Counted from the stretch's first letter, positions 1-10,501 are shown. The stretch is DNA of 64,000 nt from Vibrio harveyi NBRC 15634 = ATCC 14126 = KCTC 12724 (GCF_001591145.1 NZ_BCUF01000021.1:24695-88694); one strand, 5' to 3'. Translations and numbers: made by a program. Notes: generated from the letters alone by a model not told the origin.

Positions 1-839
1 ATCATCTTAAGCTTTTGCAGCTCTTGTTCTGTCTTTTCACGTGCATCCTGAGGCATTTTCGATTCTTCAATCTTTTGCTTCAGCGTTTCAAACTCGTCAG
101 GCGCATCTTCCATCTCACCAAGTTCTTTCTGAATCGCTTTCATTTGCTCATTCAGGTAGTACTCACGCTGAGACTTTTCCATCTGCTTCTTAACGCGACC
201 GCGGATGCGCTTTTCTACTTGAAGAAGATCGATTTCTGATTCCATCTGACCCATTAGGAATTCTAGACGTTCAGTTACATCAATAATTTCAAGTACTTGT
301 TGTTTGTCCACCAGCTTAAGAGGCATGTGCGCAGCAATGGTATCTGCTAGACGCGCAGCTTCATCAATACCGCTTAGAGAAGTCAGTACTTCTGGTGGGA
401 TTTTTTTGTTTAGTTTGATGAAGCCTTCAAATTGGTTAATCGCACTGCGAACAATCACTTCTTGCTCACGCTCATCCAACTCAGGTGTTACCACAAATTC
501 CGCTTCAGCAAGGAAGAATTCGCTCTCTTTGAAATGGTTGATTTTAGCGCGCTGCTGACCTTCAACGAGCACTTTTACTGTGCCATCAGGTAGCTTAAGA
601 AGTTGAAGAATGGTTGCAACTGTACCTACTTCGAATAGGTCTTCAACCGTCGGCTCGTCAGTGTCAGCTTGCTTTTGTGCCACAAGCAGAACTTGTTTGT
701 TTGTTTCCATCGCTGTTTCTAGACAGCTAATCGATTTCTCACGACCAACAAACAATGGAATAACCATGTGTGGGTATACCACTACGTCACGTAGAGGTAA
801 TACCGGGATCTCGATACGCTCGGAACGTTCCAAGTTCAT
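1..839 (-). CDS. lon: Lon ATP-dependent protease, N-terminal part (cut by window edge)
   Basis: Reading the minus strand from ATG at 839 gives a protein beginning MNLERSERIEIPVLPLRDVV, the typical Lon N-terminus. About 279 codons are present: the substrate-binding Lon N domain (LAN), followed by the start of the helical linker rich in Glu, Lys and Gln. The AAA+ and Ser/Lys protease domains lie beyond position 1. Lon is a cytoplasmic hexamer that degrades misfolded and regulatory proteins. It follows clpX in the same direction, separated by a clpX terminator and its own heat-shock-like promoter, so it is probably transcribed independently. The open plus-strand frames over this gene are shadows. 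Confidence 0.95.
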   Translation of the reverse strand, partial: MNLERSERIEIPVLPLRDVVVYPHMVIPLFVGREKSISCLETAMETNKQVLLVAQKQADTDEPTVEDLFEVGTVATILQLLKLPDGTVKVLVEGQQRAKINHFKESEFFLAEAEFVVTPELDEREQEVIVRSAINQFEGFIKLNKKIPPEVLTSLSGIDEAARLADTIAAHMPLKLVDKQQVLEIIDVTERLEFLMGQMESEIDLLQVEKRIRGRVKKQMEKSQREYYLNEQMKAIQKELGEMEDAPDEFETLKQKIEESKMPQDAREKTEQELQKLKM

Positions 840-886
840 ATAATTCTCTCTTCCGCTTTCACGTTTAACGTATTACTTAAGGCAGT

Positions 887-914
887 ATATGGGGGCTAAT
901 TATTTGGATTCAAT
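887..914 (-). promoter_or_regulatory. Sigma-32 (heat-shock) type promoter of lon
   Basis: On the minus strand TTGAAT (rc of 908-913) is followed about 14 bases later by CCCCATAT (rc of 887-894). This resembles the sigma-32 consensus CTTGAA-N13/14-CCCCATnT and lies about 50 bases before the lon ATG. lon is a classical sigma-32 target. Assigned by eye. Confidence 0.7.
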
Positions 915-923
915 AAAAGAAAT

Positions 924-957
924 AAAAAAAGGAGGTAATTACTTACCTCCTTTTTAT
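924..957 (-). terminator. Rho-independent terminator after clpX
   Basis: Arms GGAGGTAA (931-938) and TTACCTCC (943-950) form an 8-bp stem with a 4-base loop. The A-run at 924-930 becomes a U-tract on the minus strand. It sits 13 bases after the clpX stop and separates clpX from lon. Confidence 0.85.
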
Positions 958-969
958 TTATGGCTGAAT

Positions 970-2250
970 TTATTCTGCTCCAGCTGCCTGATTATCGGCA
1001 TTGCTGTAGATGAGCAATGGTTCTGATTCACCGTTAATTACTGATTCATCAATCACGACTTTACTTACGTCAGTCGCTGATGGCAGTTCATACATGGTTT
1101 CTAACAGAACGCTTTCTAAGATTGAACGTAGACCACGAGCACCCGTCTTACGCTCCATCGCTTTTTTAGCGATAGCACGCAACGCGTCTTCACGGAACTC
1201 AAGTTCTGCGTCTTCTAGTTCGAACAATGCTGCATATTGCTTGGTCAACGCGTTCTTCGGTTCACATAGGCTCTGAATTAGCGCTTCTTCATCAAGTTCT
1301 GTCAGTGTTGTTGTTACAGGCAGACGACCAATGAACTCAGGGATCAAACCGTACTTCACTAGATCCTCAGGTTCTACCTGAGTAAATAGTTCACCAACGG
1401 TTTTGGTTTCGTTCTTCGAGCGCACTTCTGCGCCAAAACCAATACCTGTGCCTGTTGCTACACGTTGTTCAATCACTTTATCTAGACCAGCAAATGCACC
1501 GCCACAGATGAACAGGATCTTAGACGTGTCCACTTGTAGGAATTCTTGCTGTGGATGCTTACGACCACCTTGTGGTGGAACCGATGCAACCGTGCCTTCG
1601 ATAAGTTTTAGTAGCGCCTGCTGAACACCTTCACCAGATACGTCACGCGTAATTGATGGGTTTTCAGCTTTACGAGAAATCTTGTCAATTTCGTCAATGT
1701 ATACAATGCCGCGTTCGGCCTTCGCTACATCGTAATCACATTTTTGCAGAAGCTTCTGGATGATGTTTTCAACGTCTTCACCAACATAACCAGCTTCGGT
1801 TAGTGTGGTAGCGTCAGCCATTGTAAATGGCACATCCAGGAATCGAGCTAGTGTCTCAGCAAGCAGTGTTTTACCACTACCAGTAGGACCAATTAGAAGG
1901 ATGTTACTTTTACCAAGTTCCACACCTTCGCTCGTTGTATCACCATTGCGTAAACGCTTGTAGTGGTTATATACCGCAACTGCGAGCACTTTTTTCGCGT
2001 AATCTTGTCCGATCACATAGTCATCAAGGTGTTCACGGATCTGTTTTGGCGTTGGTAACGCTTCAGATTCTTTCTTAGGGAGAACATCCTTGATTTCTTC
2101 GCGAATGATATCGTTACATAAGTCGACACACTCGTCGCAAATGTAAACTGACGGACCTGCGATTAGCTTGCGAACTTCGTGCTGACTTTTGCCACAGAAA
2201 GAGCAGTACAGCAATTTGCCGCTGCCGCTTTCTTTGCTTTTATCTGTCAT
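970..2250 (-). CDS. clpX: ClpX, ATPase subunit of the ClpXP protease
   Basis: This 426-aa protein is full length for ClpX. It has an N-terminal C4 zinc-binding domain (Cys16, Cys19, Cys38, Cys41), Walker A GPTGSGKT at 121-128, the pore-1 loop GYVG near 154-157, Walker B ending in DEID around 186-189, and an IGF-type ClpP-docking loop (GIGFG). The hexamer unfolds tagged substrates such as SsrA-tagged proteins and threads them into ClpP. It lies 71 bp downstream of clpP in the same direction and is probably cotranscribed with it. A terminator follows. Confidence 0.98.
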   Translation of the reverse strand: MTDKSKESGSGKLLYCSFCGKSQHEVRKLIAGPSVYICDECVDLCNDIIREEIKDVLPKKESEALPTPKQIREHLDDYVIGQDYAKKVLAVAVYNHYKRLRNGDTTSEGVELGKSNILLIGPTGSGKTLLAETLARFLDVPFTMADATTLTEAGYVGEDVENIIQKLLQKCDYDVAKAERGIVYIDEIDKISRKAENPSITRDVSGEGVQQALLKLIEGTVASVPPQGGRKHPQQEFLQVDTSKILFICGGAFAGLDKVIEQRVATGTGIGFGAEVRSKNETKTVGELFTQVEPEDLVKYGLIPEFIGRLPVTTTLTELDEEALIQSLCEPKNALTKQYAALFELEDAELEFREDALRAIAKKAMERKTGARGLRSILESVLLETMYELPSATDVSKVVIDESVINGESEPLLIYSNADNQAAGAE

Positions 2251-2321
2251 TCGCTAACCTCTTAGCCTTTACTCTTTATGAATGAGTGTATATCAAATTT
2301 AGCCAAAATGCGCTGGCTAAA

Positions 2322-2948
2322 TTACTCGCCGCGATGGCTCAACACTGCATCCACAATACCGTATTCTACTGCCTGATCTGCCGACATGAAGTTGTCACGA
2401 TCAGTATCGCGCTCAATCACTTCAAGAGGCTGGCCAGTATGTTCTGCTAATAGGTTGTTTAGCTTCTGCTTGATAGTCAGGATTTCCTGAGCATGAATTT
2501 GGATATCAGAAGCTTGACCTTGGAAGCCACCTAGTGGTTGGTGGATCATCACACGTGAATTAGGCAGAACGTAACGCTTACCTGGCGCACCACCTGCAAG
2601 CAGGAACGCACCCATAGAGCAAGCTTGACCCATACATACTGTGCTTACATTTGGTTTGATGAACTGCATTGTGTCGTAGATAGACATACCTGCAGTCACG
2701 CTGCCGCCTGGCGAGTTGATGTATAGGAAAATATCTTTATCTGGATTTTCAGATTCTAGGAAAAGTAGCTGAGCCACGACAAGGTTTGCCATGTGGTCTT
2801 CCACTTGACCAGTTAAAAAGATCACGCGCTCTTTAAGCAAGCGTGAGTAAATGTCGTAAGAGCGTTCGCCGCGGGAAGTTTGTTCAACCACCATTGGCAC
2901 TAGCGCGTCAATAATTGGCGACATTGCGTTTTTTTCTTGGTAGCTCAT
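2322..2948 (-). CDS. clpP: ClpP, serine protease subunit of ClpXP/ClpAP
   Basis: This 208-aa protein carries the whole catalytic triad in its usual positions: Ser111 (in GQACSMGA), His136 (in MIHQP) and Asp185. The N-terminus includes the short propeptide region before the SYDIYSRLL segment. ClpP forms a cytoplasmic double heptamer that degrades proteins delivered by ClpX or ClpA. It lies between tig (105 bp upstream) and clpX (71 bp downstream), the conserved tig-clpP-clpX-lon order of proteobacteria. Confidence 0.98.
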   Translation of the reverse strand: MSYQEKNAMSPIIDALVPMVVEQTSRGERSYDIYSRLLKERVIFLTGQVEDHMANLVVAQLLFLESENPDKDIFLYINSPGGSVTAGMSIYDTMQFIKPNVSTVCMGQACSMGAFLLAGGAPGKRYVLPNSRVMIHQPLGGFQGQASDIQIHAQEILTIKQKLNNLLAEHTGQPLEVIERDTDRDNFMSADQAVEYGIVDAVLSHRGE

Positions 2949-3053
2949 ATTCTTATGTCCCTAAAATAAATGGCCCGGATGATGTGTATCATACGGACCA
3001 TTGTTAGCAGAATAGTCGACGTTAAGTCAACCTTCTACGCAAGATATTGCTTA

Positions 3054-4358
3054 TTAAGCAGCAGGTTGTTGGTTAAGTAGCTCGTTGAAGCTTACTTCTT
3101 TCTCAGTAACCTGTGCTTTAGCGATGATCGCGTCGATAGCTTGCTCTTCTAGAGCAACGTTACGCATGTTGTTCATCATTTGCTCGTTTTGCTCGTAGTA
3201 AGCAATAACTTCTGATGGATCTTCGTAAGCAGTTGCCATTTCTTCGATTAGCGCTTTCACTTTCTCGTCGTCAGCTTTTAGCTCTTCAGACTTGATTACT
3301 TCGCCTAGTAGAAGACCTACAACTACGCGACGTTTAGCTTGCTCTTCGAATAGTTCACGTGGAAGCTGTGCAGCTGCTTCTGGGTTACCACCGAAGCGTT
3401 GTGCAGCTTGTTGACGTAGAACTTGGATTTCTTGGTCGATAAGTGCAGCTGGTACGTCGATTTCGTTTTGCTCAACTAGACCGTCGATAGCTTGCTCTTT
3501 GATGCGGTTCTTAACAGCTTGCTTAAGTTCGCGCTCCATGTTCTTACGAACTTCAGCTTTAAGTGCTTCAACGCCACCTTCAGCAACACCGAACTTAGAA
3601 ACGAACTCGTCGTTTAGTTCTGGTAGTTCACGAGCTTCAACTTTGTTCACTTTGATTGCGAACTTAGCTGCTTTACCTTTTAGGTTTTCAGCGTGGTAAT
3701 CTTCTGGGAAGTTTACGTCGATTTCGAATTCCATACCTTTAGTTTTACCTTCGATACCGTCTTCGAAACCTGGGATCATGCGACCTGCGCCCATTTCTAG
3801 TGGGAAGTTCTCAGCTTTACCGCCTTCGAACTCTTCACCGTCGATAGAGCCAACGAAATCGATGCTTACACGCTTACCAGCTTCTGCAGCTTCTTCAACT
3901 TCTGCCCAAGTAGCTTGTTGCTTACGTAGAGTTTCGATCATCTCTTCTACGTCTGCATCTTTAACTTCTGTTGTTGGTTTTTCAACAGTGATGCTGTCTA
4001 GACCTTTAAGCTCAACTTCTGGGTAAACTTCGAAAGTTGCAGTGAAAACTAGGTCTGCGCCTTCGTTGTTTTCAACTGGAGCGAAAGTTGGAGCGCCAGC
4101 TGGGTTGATTTTCTCTTTTACGATCGCTTCGATGAAGTGGCGTTGCATAACTTCACCAAGAACGTCTTGACGTACTGCTTTGCCGTACATCTTAGCAACC
4201 ATTTTTAGAGGCACTTTACCCTTACGGAAACCATCGAAACGACGGTTTTTAGCGATGTTGCGTAGTTCAGCTGTTACAGCGTCTTCGATGTTTGCAGCTG
4301 GAACAGTAATGTTTAGACGGCGCTCTAGGCCTTCTAGCGTTTCAACAGTAACTTGCAT
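3054..4358 (-). CDS. tig: Trigger factor, ribosome-associated chaperone and prolyl isomerase
   Basis: This 434-aa protein has the standard three domains. The N-terminal ribosome-binding domain includes the signature [12 protein letters not shown] around residues 43-54. An FKBP-type PPIase domain covers roughly 150-245 (starting near [14 protein letters not shown]). The rest is the helical C-terminal chaperone domain. It binds ribosomal protein L23 and shields nascent chains. The ATG at 4358 fits the family start, and a 6-bp GC-rich hairpin (4380-4396) lies in its leader. It is first in the tig-clpP-clpX-lon series. Confidence 0.98.
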   Translation of the reverse strand: MQVTVETLEGLERRLNITVPAANIEDAVTAELRNIAKNRRFDGFRKGKVPLKMVAKMYGKAVRQDVLGEVMQRHFIEAIVKEKINPAGAPTFAPVENNEGADLVFTATFEVYPEVELKGLDSITVEKPTTEVKDADVEEMIETLRKQQATWAEVEEAAEAGKRVSIDFVGSIDGEEFEGGKAENFPLEMGAGRMIPGFEDGIEGKTKGMEFEIDVNFPEDYHAENLKGKAAKFAIKVNKVEARELPELNDEFVSKFGVAEGGVEALKAEVRKNMERELKQAVKNRIKEQAIDGLVEQNEIDVPAALIDQEIQVLRQQAAQRFGGNPEAAAQLPRELFEEQAKRRVVVGLLLGEVIKSEELKADDEKVKALIEEMATAYEDPSEVIAYYEQNEQMMNNMRNVALEEQAIDAIIAKAQVTEKEVSFNELLNQQPAA

Positions 4359-4885
4359 TATTTATAAACCTCTAAAGTGGCTCGGTTTGTCCGAGCGTAT
4401 GAGCGAGACTCTCCGGAGTTCACGCTTCATCCTTGTGTAGTGTCCTGTCCGAACACCTAATTTAAAATCGAGTATCGATGCTGAAAATCAACATCGGACT
4501 AATCAGTGATATCTTCGGTGTCATCACCAAAGGTATCTCCTATTAGCCTCAGGACAGAATTTTTAGACGCGACATTCTAGCGATCTGTCGCTACCCTGTC
4601 GAGCCAATAGCCACTATGTGGACATTGTCTGCGCTAAATTCTCGAATACTGACCCCAAAATTAGCGAAAAATGCGATTTGAACACCGCTTCATCGCTGTC
4701 AGCATATCTAGAATGGGGACAATAGCGACTTTTTCAAGAGAATCGACAGCTTTTTTTATTGAAAAGCCTAAAAAGAGATCTTGCTCTTGTTTTACTCCAC
4801 AGAGTTGGAAACTAAATCCCTATTCATCTCTACAAACTATTAACATTTTCTTACGTGACAAAAGGAAGATGTCAAGGAGCGTGGG
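4359..4885. other. Intergenic region between divergent tig and dctB
   Basis: About 527 bp hold the divergent promoters of tig and dctB. Visible structures are a perfect hairpin GCTCGG/CCGAGC at 4380-4396 in the tig leader and an imperfect 13-bp inverted repeat (4508-4520 with 4525-4537, 11 of 13 pairs). A plus-strand open frame at 4671-4913 overlaps dctB, has no family resemblance and is not called. Confidence 0.6.
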
Positions 4886-6679
4886 ATGTCGCAGAGAAAC
4901 CGTATTATACTGATTTTTTTCGCCTTCTATTTCCTCTGCGCGTTCATCGGTGGTCACTGGGTTTGGAGCCATAGCTACCAGTCATTACTCGACAAACATC
5001 AATCGCAGTTGGAGCGCTTTTCTAGCCATATTCAAAATAAGTTAGATAAATATGCTCACATCCCACACCTGCTTTCTAAGGATGAACCTTTGGTCGAAGC
5101 GCTACTTAACCCAGAAAACAGCGCACAACTTGAAATCACCAATCGATACTTAGAATCGGTCAATGGCGTCATTGAAGCGGCTGACACCTATTTAATAGAC
5201 AAATGGGGAACAACGATCGCTGCAAGCAACTGGCGTAAAGAACGTTCTTTCGTCGGACGCAACTTTGCTTTTCGTCCCTATTTTAAACAAGCGATTACAG
5301 GGCAACGCAGCCAATATTACGCGCTGGGTTCAACATCGGGTAAGCGTGGTTATTACTACTCTTACCCTATTGTCTATGCTGGGGGGGTGATCGGCGTCGT
5401 CGTGGTTAAAATGGATCTGAGTAAGATAGAGGACAACTGGCAACAACCCAACAGCGTTTTCGTAGCCAGTGACCCGAACGGTATTGTATTTATGAGCAGT
5501 CGCAATGACTGGTTGTTCAAAAGCCTGCAGCCTCTCGAAGAGCCAACTGCAGCAGAGGTGTGGGCAAGCAGGCAATATTTGAACACCACAATCGACTCAC
5601 TTGGATTCGTCGGTGACATGAGCTTAGCGCATACCGAAGCGAAGCAAGGCTACCCCTATAACAAAGGGACACTAGTGGTTTCATCCTTACCTTTAGAAAA
5701 CCTCAAACTCACTATCCGAGTGCTTTCTCCTAAGCAATCTGTCATCTGGTTCACTATGGGCTATTTGCTTGTTCTCACGCTTGTTTTTACTGTGCTCTTT
5801 CTCGTTGGGCAGCTCATTTATCATCGCCAGCAGCGCCATCGACAAATCGAACGCATTCAGCAAGAAGCAAATCAGAAATTGGAATATCAGGTAATGGCTC
5901 GCACCGCTGAATTGCAAGCAGAGATAGCACAACGTATCGAGACAGAGCAAACCTTACGCGTTACCCAAGACGAGCTGGTGCAAGCCGCAAAACTTGCTGT
6001 GCTGGGACAAATGTCGGCAAGCATCAGTCATGAACTCAATAATCCCCTCGCCGCCATTCGCAGTTTTGCTGAAAACGGTAAGCTTTTCTTGCACAAAGAG
6101 AAATATGAACGGACGGAAGATAACTTAACGCGTATATCCGCCCTGACCGACAGAATGGCGAACATCAGTCAGCAGCTGCGCTCTTTTGCTAAGAAGACCA
6201 GTGGGAACGAGCTGGCGCAAACTCACCTTCTGCCCGTTATTGCCTCCGCAAAAGAACTGATGAAGCCGGCATTCAAATCAGCCCGAGTGACATTAAATAC
6301 CAAACTCATAGAACAAGACGTAGAAGTACAGATCAACACAATTCAACTCGAACAAGTGCTGGTGAACTTATTGACCAACGCTATAGAAGCGACCAAAGGG
6401 CAAGAAAACAAGCAAGTCCATTTGTCTATCGAAAAAGATATAAAAGCCGAACTCGTATGGATTTATGTCGATGATAATGGCACGGGGCTCGGAGAGTTCA
6501 CCTTTTCACAGCTATGCGAACCCTTTTTAACCACCAAGCAAAATGGCTTAGGTTTAGGGCTCTCGATATCGCAACAAATTTTAGCTGGTATGAATGGCAA
6601 ATTAAGCGCCCAGAATCGAGAGCAAGGCGGAGCTCGATTCTCCATTTGCTTACCTCTTATTTCATCACACACCACATAA
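4886..6679 (+). CDS. dctB: DctB, sensor histidine kinase for C4-dicarboxylates
   Basis: This 597-aa protein has transmembrane segment 1 at about 7-24, a long periplasmic double-Cache-like sensor region (about 30-285, with the FRPYFKQA segment typical of DctB), transmembrane segment 2 at about 288-312, a coiled-coil linker, then the kinase core. The phosphoacceptor is His382 in SISHELNNPLAA, and the ATPase boxes NLLTNAIEA, DDNGTG and GLGLGLSI follow. It phosphorylates DctD in response to periplasmic succinate, malate or fumarate. The start follows the Shine-Dalgarno AAGGAG. dctD begins 15 bp downstream and the regulated TRAP transporter lies nearby. Confidence 0.93.
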   Translation: MSQRNRIILIFFAFYFLCAFIGGHWVWSHSYQSLLDKHQSQLERFSSHIQNKLDKYAHIPHLLSKDEPLVEALLNPENSAQLEITNRYLESVNGVIEAADTYLIDKWGTTIAASNWRKERSFVGRNFAFRPYFKQAITGQRSQYYALGSTSGKRGYYYSYPIVYAGGVIGVVVVKMDLSKIEDNWQQPNSVFVASDPNGIVFMSSRNDWLFKSLQPLEEPTAAEVWASRQYLNTTIDSLGFVGDMSLAHTEAKQGYPYNKGTLVVSSLPLENLKLTIRVLSPKQSVIWFTMGYLLVLTLVFTVLFLVGQLIYHRQQRHRQIERIQQEANQKLEYQVMARTAELQAEIAQRIETEQTLRVTQDELVQAAKLAVLGQMSASISHELNNPLAAIRSFAENGKLFLHKEKYERTEDNLTRISALTDRMANISQQLRSFAKKTSGNELAQTHLLPVIASAKELMKPAFKSARVTLNTKLIEQDVEVQINTIQLEQVLVNLLTNAIEATKGQENKQVHLSIEKDIKAELVWIYVDDNGTGLGEFTFSQLCEPFLTTKQNGLGLGLSISQQILAGMNGKLSAQNREQGGARFSICLPLISSHTT

Positions 6680-6694
6680 CAAAAGGATTGAACT

Positions 6695-8032
6695 ATGTGT
6701 CAGGTGTTTTTTATTGATGACGAAGCCGATCTCAGACTGGCGATCGAACAAACCTTTGAACTGGCAGACATAGAAGCCAAGTTTTTTCCGGATGCAGAGT
6801 CGGCTTTAATCGCGATGCAACAAGGAGAAGGCTCGGGAGTGGTCGTCACCGACATCTGTTTGCCGGGCATTTCTGGTATGGATTTACTGACCACATTAAC
6901 CCAGCGCGACCCAAATTTACCCGTCATCATGATCACAGGACACGGCGACATTTCAATGGCAGTTCAAGCTCTTCATCAAGGAGCCTATGACTTTATTGAA
7001 AAACCATTTGCACCTGAGCATCTGGTAGAAACCGTCAAACGCGCAATTGAGAAACGCAAACTGACGAATGAAAATGAGAAACTGCGTCAATCCCTGAAAG
7101 CCAGTCAAACCTTGGGACCACGTATTATTGGAGAAACCGAAAGTATCCAACTGCTACGTGAAACCATCACTCACATTGCTGACACCGATGCGGATATATT
7201 GCTGTTTGGAGAAACGGGGACAGGTAAAGAACTGATAGCTCGCTCTCTGCACGAACAAAGCTCTCGTCGGAACCAAAACTTTGTCGCGGTAAACTGTGGG
7301 GCAGTACCTGAGAACCTCATCGAAAGCGAGCTTTATGGTCACGAAAAAGGGGCGTTTACCGGAGCAGAAAGTCGTCGCATCGGTAAGTTTGAATTTGCAC
7401 AGGGTGGCACGTTATTTTTGGATGAAATCGAATCTATGCCAGTTCAAGCACAAATCCGTTTACTGCGCGTTTTGCAAGAAAGAGTGATTGAGCGGGTTGG
7501 TTCCAATGAGTTATTGCCATTGGATATTCGAGTGATTGCAGCAACAAAGGTGGACTTAAAGCAAGCCTCTGAACAAGGCACATTTCGCCAAGACCTCTAT
7601 TATCGCCTCAATGTGGTAACACTGGATTTACCGCCGATGCGCGAGCGTAAGGAAGATATTCCCGCACTATTCCACCACTTTTTACTGGTTGCCGCATCAC
7701 GCTATGGGAAAACCTCCCCTAGCCTCTCCTCACAAGATTTGGCTCAGTTAATGGCACATGATTGGCCGGGTAATGTGCGTGAGTTACGTAACGCGGCAGA
7801 ACGATTTGTTTTACTTGGGAAACTGATACAGCTAGGCGACGCTTCGTGCACACCTACTTCCCCATCGAGCCTTTCTGAACAAGTGGCAGAGTTTGAAAAA
7901 GCAGCCATAGAGAGTGCTCTACTGGAGAACAGCGGGAGTATCAAGCAAACGATGGAACAATTGAATGTGCCTCGAAAAACTCTGTATGACAAAATGCAAC
8001 GCTATCAGATAGATAAAGATCTATATAAATAA
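6695..8032 (+). CDS. dctD: DctD, sigma-54-dependent response regulator
   Basis: This 445-aa NtrC-family activator has a receiver domain with phosphoacceptor Asp53 and Lys103. Its AAA+ domain has Walker A GETGTGKE (172-179) and the sigma-54-contacting GAFTGA loop (219-224). A Fis-type helix-turn-helix forms the C-terminus, ending in [19 protein letters not shown]. It is phosphorylated by DctB, 15 bp upstream, and activates sigma-54 promoters of dicarboxylate transport genes. AAAGGA precedes the ATG. Its likely local target is dctP, which has a sigma-54-like site. Confidence 0.94.
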   Translation: MCQVFFIDDEADLRLAIEQTFELADIEAKFFPDAESALIAMQQGEGSGVVVTDICLPGISGMDLLTTLTQRDPNLPVIMITGHGDISMAVQALHQGAYDFIEKPFAPEHLVETVKRAIEKRKLTNENEKLRQSLKASQTLGPRIIGETESIQLLRETITHIADTDADILLFGETGTGKELIARSLHEQSSRRNQNFVAVNCGAVPENLIESELYGHEKGAFTGAESRRIGKFEFAQGGTLFLDEIESMPVQAQIRLLRVLQERVIERVGSNELLPLDIRVIAATKVDLKQASEQGTFRQDLYYRLNVVTLDLPPMRERKEDIPALFHHFLLVAASRYGKTSPSLSSQDLAQLMAHDWPGNVRELRNAAERFVLLGKLIQLGDASCTPTSPSSLSEQVAEFEKAAIESALLENSGSIKQTMEQLNVPRKTLYDKMQRYQIDKDLYK

Positions 8033-8095
8033 AACGCCGTTTGCGGTTTGTTGTTATATCCAACTTGAATCATACTTTTTACTAGCAAGAGATTA

Positions 8096-8293
8096 ATGGT
8101 TCATATGGATATGACAGAGAAAATCAGGATACCCGTTATCACAGATACCGTGATGGTCGACGGGCATTATCAGGAAGAAAGGCGATCCGGTGAAGATCGG
8201 CGCAAAAATAGAAAGAAGTGGCTTGGTTACGAGCGCAGAGTCAATCCCGACCCTCGTAGACCTTCCTACAAGTCAATAAACGAAGAGGTGTGA
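8096..8293 (+). CDS. Small Arg-rich protein of unknown function
   Basis: This 65-aa ORF follows dctD by 63 bp and ends inside a strong terminator, so it looks like a genuine small gene, perhaps last in the dctBD operon. An AAGAG lies 7 bases before the ATG; in-frame ATGs at 8105 and 8111 are alternatives. The sequence has spaced double-arginine motifs (RRSGEDRR, then YERRVNPDPRR), with no membrane segment or signal peptide. Similar short Arg/Asp motifs occur in small Vibrio proteins of unknown role. I do not recognise a function. Confidence 0.6.
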   Translation: MVHMDMTEKIRIPVITDTVMVDGHYQEERRSGEDRRKNRKKWLGYERRVNPDPRRPSYKSINEEV

Positions 8294-8315
8294 ATCGTCA
8301 CACCTCTTTTGTTTT
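8283..8315 (+). terminator. Rho-independent terminator after the small ORF
   Basis: Arms AAGAGGTGTGA (8283-8293) and TCACACCTCTT (8298-8308) form an 11-bp perfect stem with a 4-base loop, followed by TTTGTTTT. The stop codon of the small ORF forms the end of the first arm. Confidence 0.9.
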
Positions 8316-8350
8316 AACTGTTTCGGCTCTCACCGTTCACTTGCTCGCCG

Positions 8351-9712
8351 CTACTTAGTAATGATTTCCGGTCCCATCAGCGTCGTTGGCAACCAAGTTG
8401 ACACCCAAGGAACGTACGTCACGATAATGAGGAATAAGAACATCACCGCCACCCACGGTAGCGCCGCTTTAACCACATTCATCATCGACATTTTGGCGAC
8501 CCCAGCAGTCACAAATAAGTTAAGTCCAACAGGTGGCGTAATCATGCCAATTTCCATGTTAACGACCATCATGATGCCAAGGTGAATCGGATCGATGCCC
8601 AGAGCGATCGCTATTGGGAACACTAGCGGTGCCACAATGATCAACAAGCCAGAAGGTTCCATAAACTGACCACCAATCAACAGCAGCACGTTCACGACAA
8701 TCAAGAAAGTAATAGGACCTAGCCCCGCCGACAGCATAGATTCAGTGATCATTTGCGGTATGCGTTCTTCTGTCAGCACATGCTTAAGAATCAAAGCGTT
8801 GGCAATGATAAACAGTAACATGATGGTCAGCTTGCCTGCTTCATACAAGGTGTGTTTGGTGTCTTTATGAACGAAAGTCTGAAACACTTTAACTAAGGCT
8901 GGTTTACTATTTTGCTTATCAGCAAAGGGACCCATATCTTTGTAAACGAAGTTGGCAATGAAGAAGGAATACACCGCCGCCACTGCCGCCGCTTCTGTTG
9001 GGGTAAAGATACCGCCGTAGATACCACCCAAAATGATCACCACCAACAACAGACCCCAGCTCGCATCTTTGGCGGCATCAAAGGTTTCTTTCCAACCCAC
9101 GAAAGGCTGTTTGGGCAAGTTCTTGATTCGTGCGGCAATGTAAATGGCGATCATCAACATCACTCCCGCAAGTAAGCCTGGAATAACACCACCAAGGAAC
9201 ATACGTCCAACCGACACATCAGTTGCAGCGGCGTACACCACCATCACAATCGAAGGAGGAATCAAAATACCCAGCGTACCCGCATTACAGATCACGCCTG
9301 CAGCAAACTCTTTGGAGTAACCGTTTTTGATCATACCAGCGATAACGATACTACCGATCGCAACCACCGTCGCAGGGGACGAGCCAGAAAGTGCAGCAAA
9401 CATCATGCAAGCCACAACTGATGCCATCGCTAACCCACCGCGGAACCAACCTACAATGGCAATCGCGAAGCGGATAATGCGCTTGGCAACGCCACCCGTA
9501 GACATAAAGCTAGAGGCCAAAATAAAGAAAGGTATCGCTAACAAGGTGTAGTGGCCAGCAAACGCGTTAAATAAGGTTTGTGCTACCGATGCAAGAGAAG
9601 CATCTGAGTGCATCAATAAGAAAAGAATACTGGACAGACCCAGTGAGACAGCAATTGGCACACCAATCAACATGAAGCCAATGACCATCAAGAATAACAA
9701 CAGAATATCCAT
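8351..9712 (-). CDS. dctM: TRAP dicarboxylate transporter, large permease DctM
   Basis: This 453-aa, strongly hydrophobic protein has about 12 or more membrane segments and the DctM family signature (GVPIAVSLG near the start, ATVVAIGSIVIAGM and LGILIPPSI further on). It is the ion-coupled permease that moves a C4-dicarboxylate delivered by DctP across the inner membrane. It is last in dctP-dctQ-dctM, with 3 bp between the dctQ stop and its ATG. Convergent with the small ORF after dctD. Confidence 0.95.
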   Translation of the reverse strand: MDILLLFLMVIGFMLIGVPIAVSLGLSSILFLLMHSDASLASVAQTLFNAFAGHYTLLAIPFFILASSFMSTGGVAKRIIRFAIAIVGWFRGGLAMASVVACMMFAALSGSSPATVVAIGSIVIAGMIKNGYSKEFAAGVICNAGTLGILIPPSIVMVVYAAATDVSVGRMFLGGVIPGLLAGVMLMIAIYIAARIKNLPKQPFVGWKETFDAAKDASWGLLLVVIILGGIYGGIFTPTEAAAVAAVYSFFIANFVYKDMGPFADKQNSKPALVKVFQTFVHKDTKHTLYEAGKLTIMLLFIIANALILKHVLTEERIPQMITESMLSAGLGPITFLIVVNVLLLIGGQFMEPSGLLIIVAPLVFPIAIALGIDPIHLGIMMVVNMEIGMITPPVGLNLFVTAGVAKMSMMNVVKAALPWVAVMFLFLIIVTYVPWVSTWLPTTLMGPEIITK

Positions 9713-9715
9713 GAT

Positions 9716-10387
9716 TTATTGCTCCTTGCGATCTGATGACGAAGAGCCGTTTGGAATCGCATCAGCGGCTTCGCTCAGTTCTTCTTTAAGTGCTTCCAAC
9801 TCTTCTTCTGCTTCATGACCTGCAATCAAACGGTCTAACTTACCCGTCGCGATCTGCCATGTGATTTGTACAAAACGAAAAGTCAGAAGTGCCATACCAA
9901 GAGGTAAAGCAAAGTAAGGAATAAAACGAGGAAGTTTCTCATAACGTTCCCCTTCGTTGAGCCAATCCGCTAGAAACTGAAACATCTCAGGCATAGGAAT
10001 ATCGTCGGTTTCATACCATGCACGCTCAGTGACAAACGGATACCAGTAATTCCAAGAGCCGATTAACAGTAGAATGGAAAATGCCAAACAACACACAGCA
10101 GCAAGCAGTGCGAGGATCTTACGTTTGCCTTCAGGGACCATGTTAATGATGACATCAACACCGATATGAAAGTGCTTCTTCACACCGTAAGAGGCACCGA
10201 CCAGAACCATCCATGCGAACATGAATACCGTCAACTCAAGTGCCCAAAGGATGTTGTCGTTAAAGACATAGCGGAAAATAACATTGGCAAAAGTCAGCAA
10301 CGTCATTGCACCAAGAAAGAACGCGATCAGCGTTTCTTCAATCGCATCGGTGACTCGTCCTGCCTTGGAAAAAAAAGTCTGTTCCAT
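9716..10387 (-). CDS. dctQ: TRAP transporter small permease DctQ
   Basis: This 223-aa protein has four predicted membrane helices (about 20-40, 50-68, 90-112 and 150-175) with the DctQ pattern FANVIFRYVFN followed by LELTVFMFAWMVLVGASYG. A long acidic cytoplasmic C-terminal tail follows. It is the obligate small membrane partner of DctM. A 120-bp spacer with small stem-loops separates it from dctP, while dctM follows almost directly. Confidence 0.94.
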   Translation of the reverse strand: MEQTFFSKAGRVTDAIEETLIAFFLGAMTLLTFANVIFRYVFNDNILWALELTVFMFAWMVLVGASYGVKKHFHIGVDVIINMVPEGKRKILALLAAVCCLAFSILLLIGSWNYWYPFVTERAWYETDDIPMPEMFQFLADWLNEGERYEKLPRFIPYFALPLGMALLTFRFVQITWQIATGKLDRLIAGHEAEEELEALKEELSEAADAIPNGSSSSDRKEQ

Positions 10388-10481
10388 AATTACATCACGT
10401 CATTATTGGGATAAAAGGGTCCCCCTCCTCCATATTGGAGTACGCGAGGACCAATCGTAGTGCTTAGTACTTTTTACTTAT

Positions 10482-10501
10482 GAGCCCAAAGAACTTGGGC
10501 T
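10482..10501 (-). other. Stem-loop in the dctP-dctQ spacer
   Basis: AGCCCAA (10483-10489) pairs with TTGGGCT (10495-10501) directly after the dctP stop. No U-tract follows on the minus strand, so it resembles an mRNA-stabilising or partial-termination hairpin, often seen after solute-binding-protein genes. A second small palindrome lies at 10428-10440. Confidence 0.5.

Noticed and set aside
4671..4913. 80-aa plus-strand ORF before dctB
   Set aside because: It overlaps the start of dctB, shows no family features, and lies in a divergent promoter region.
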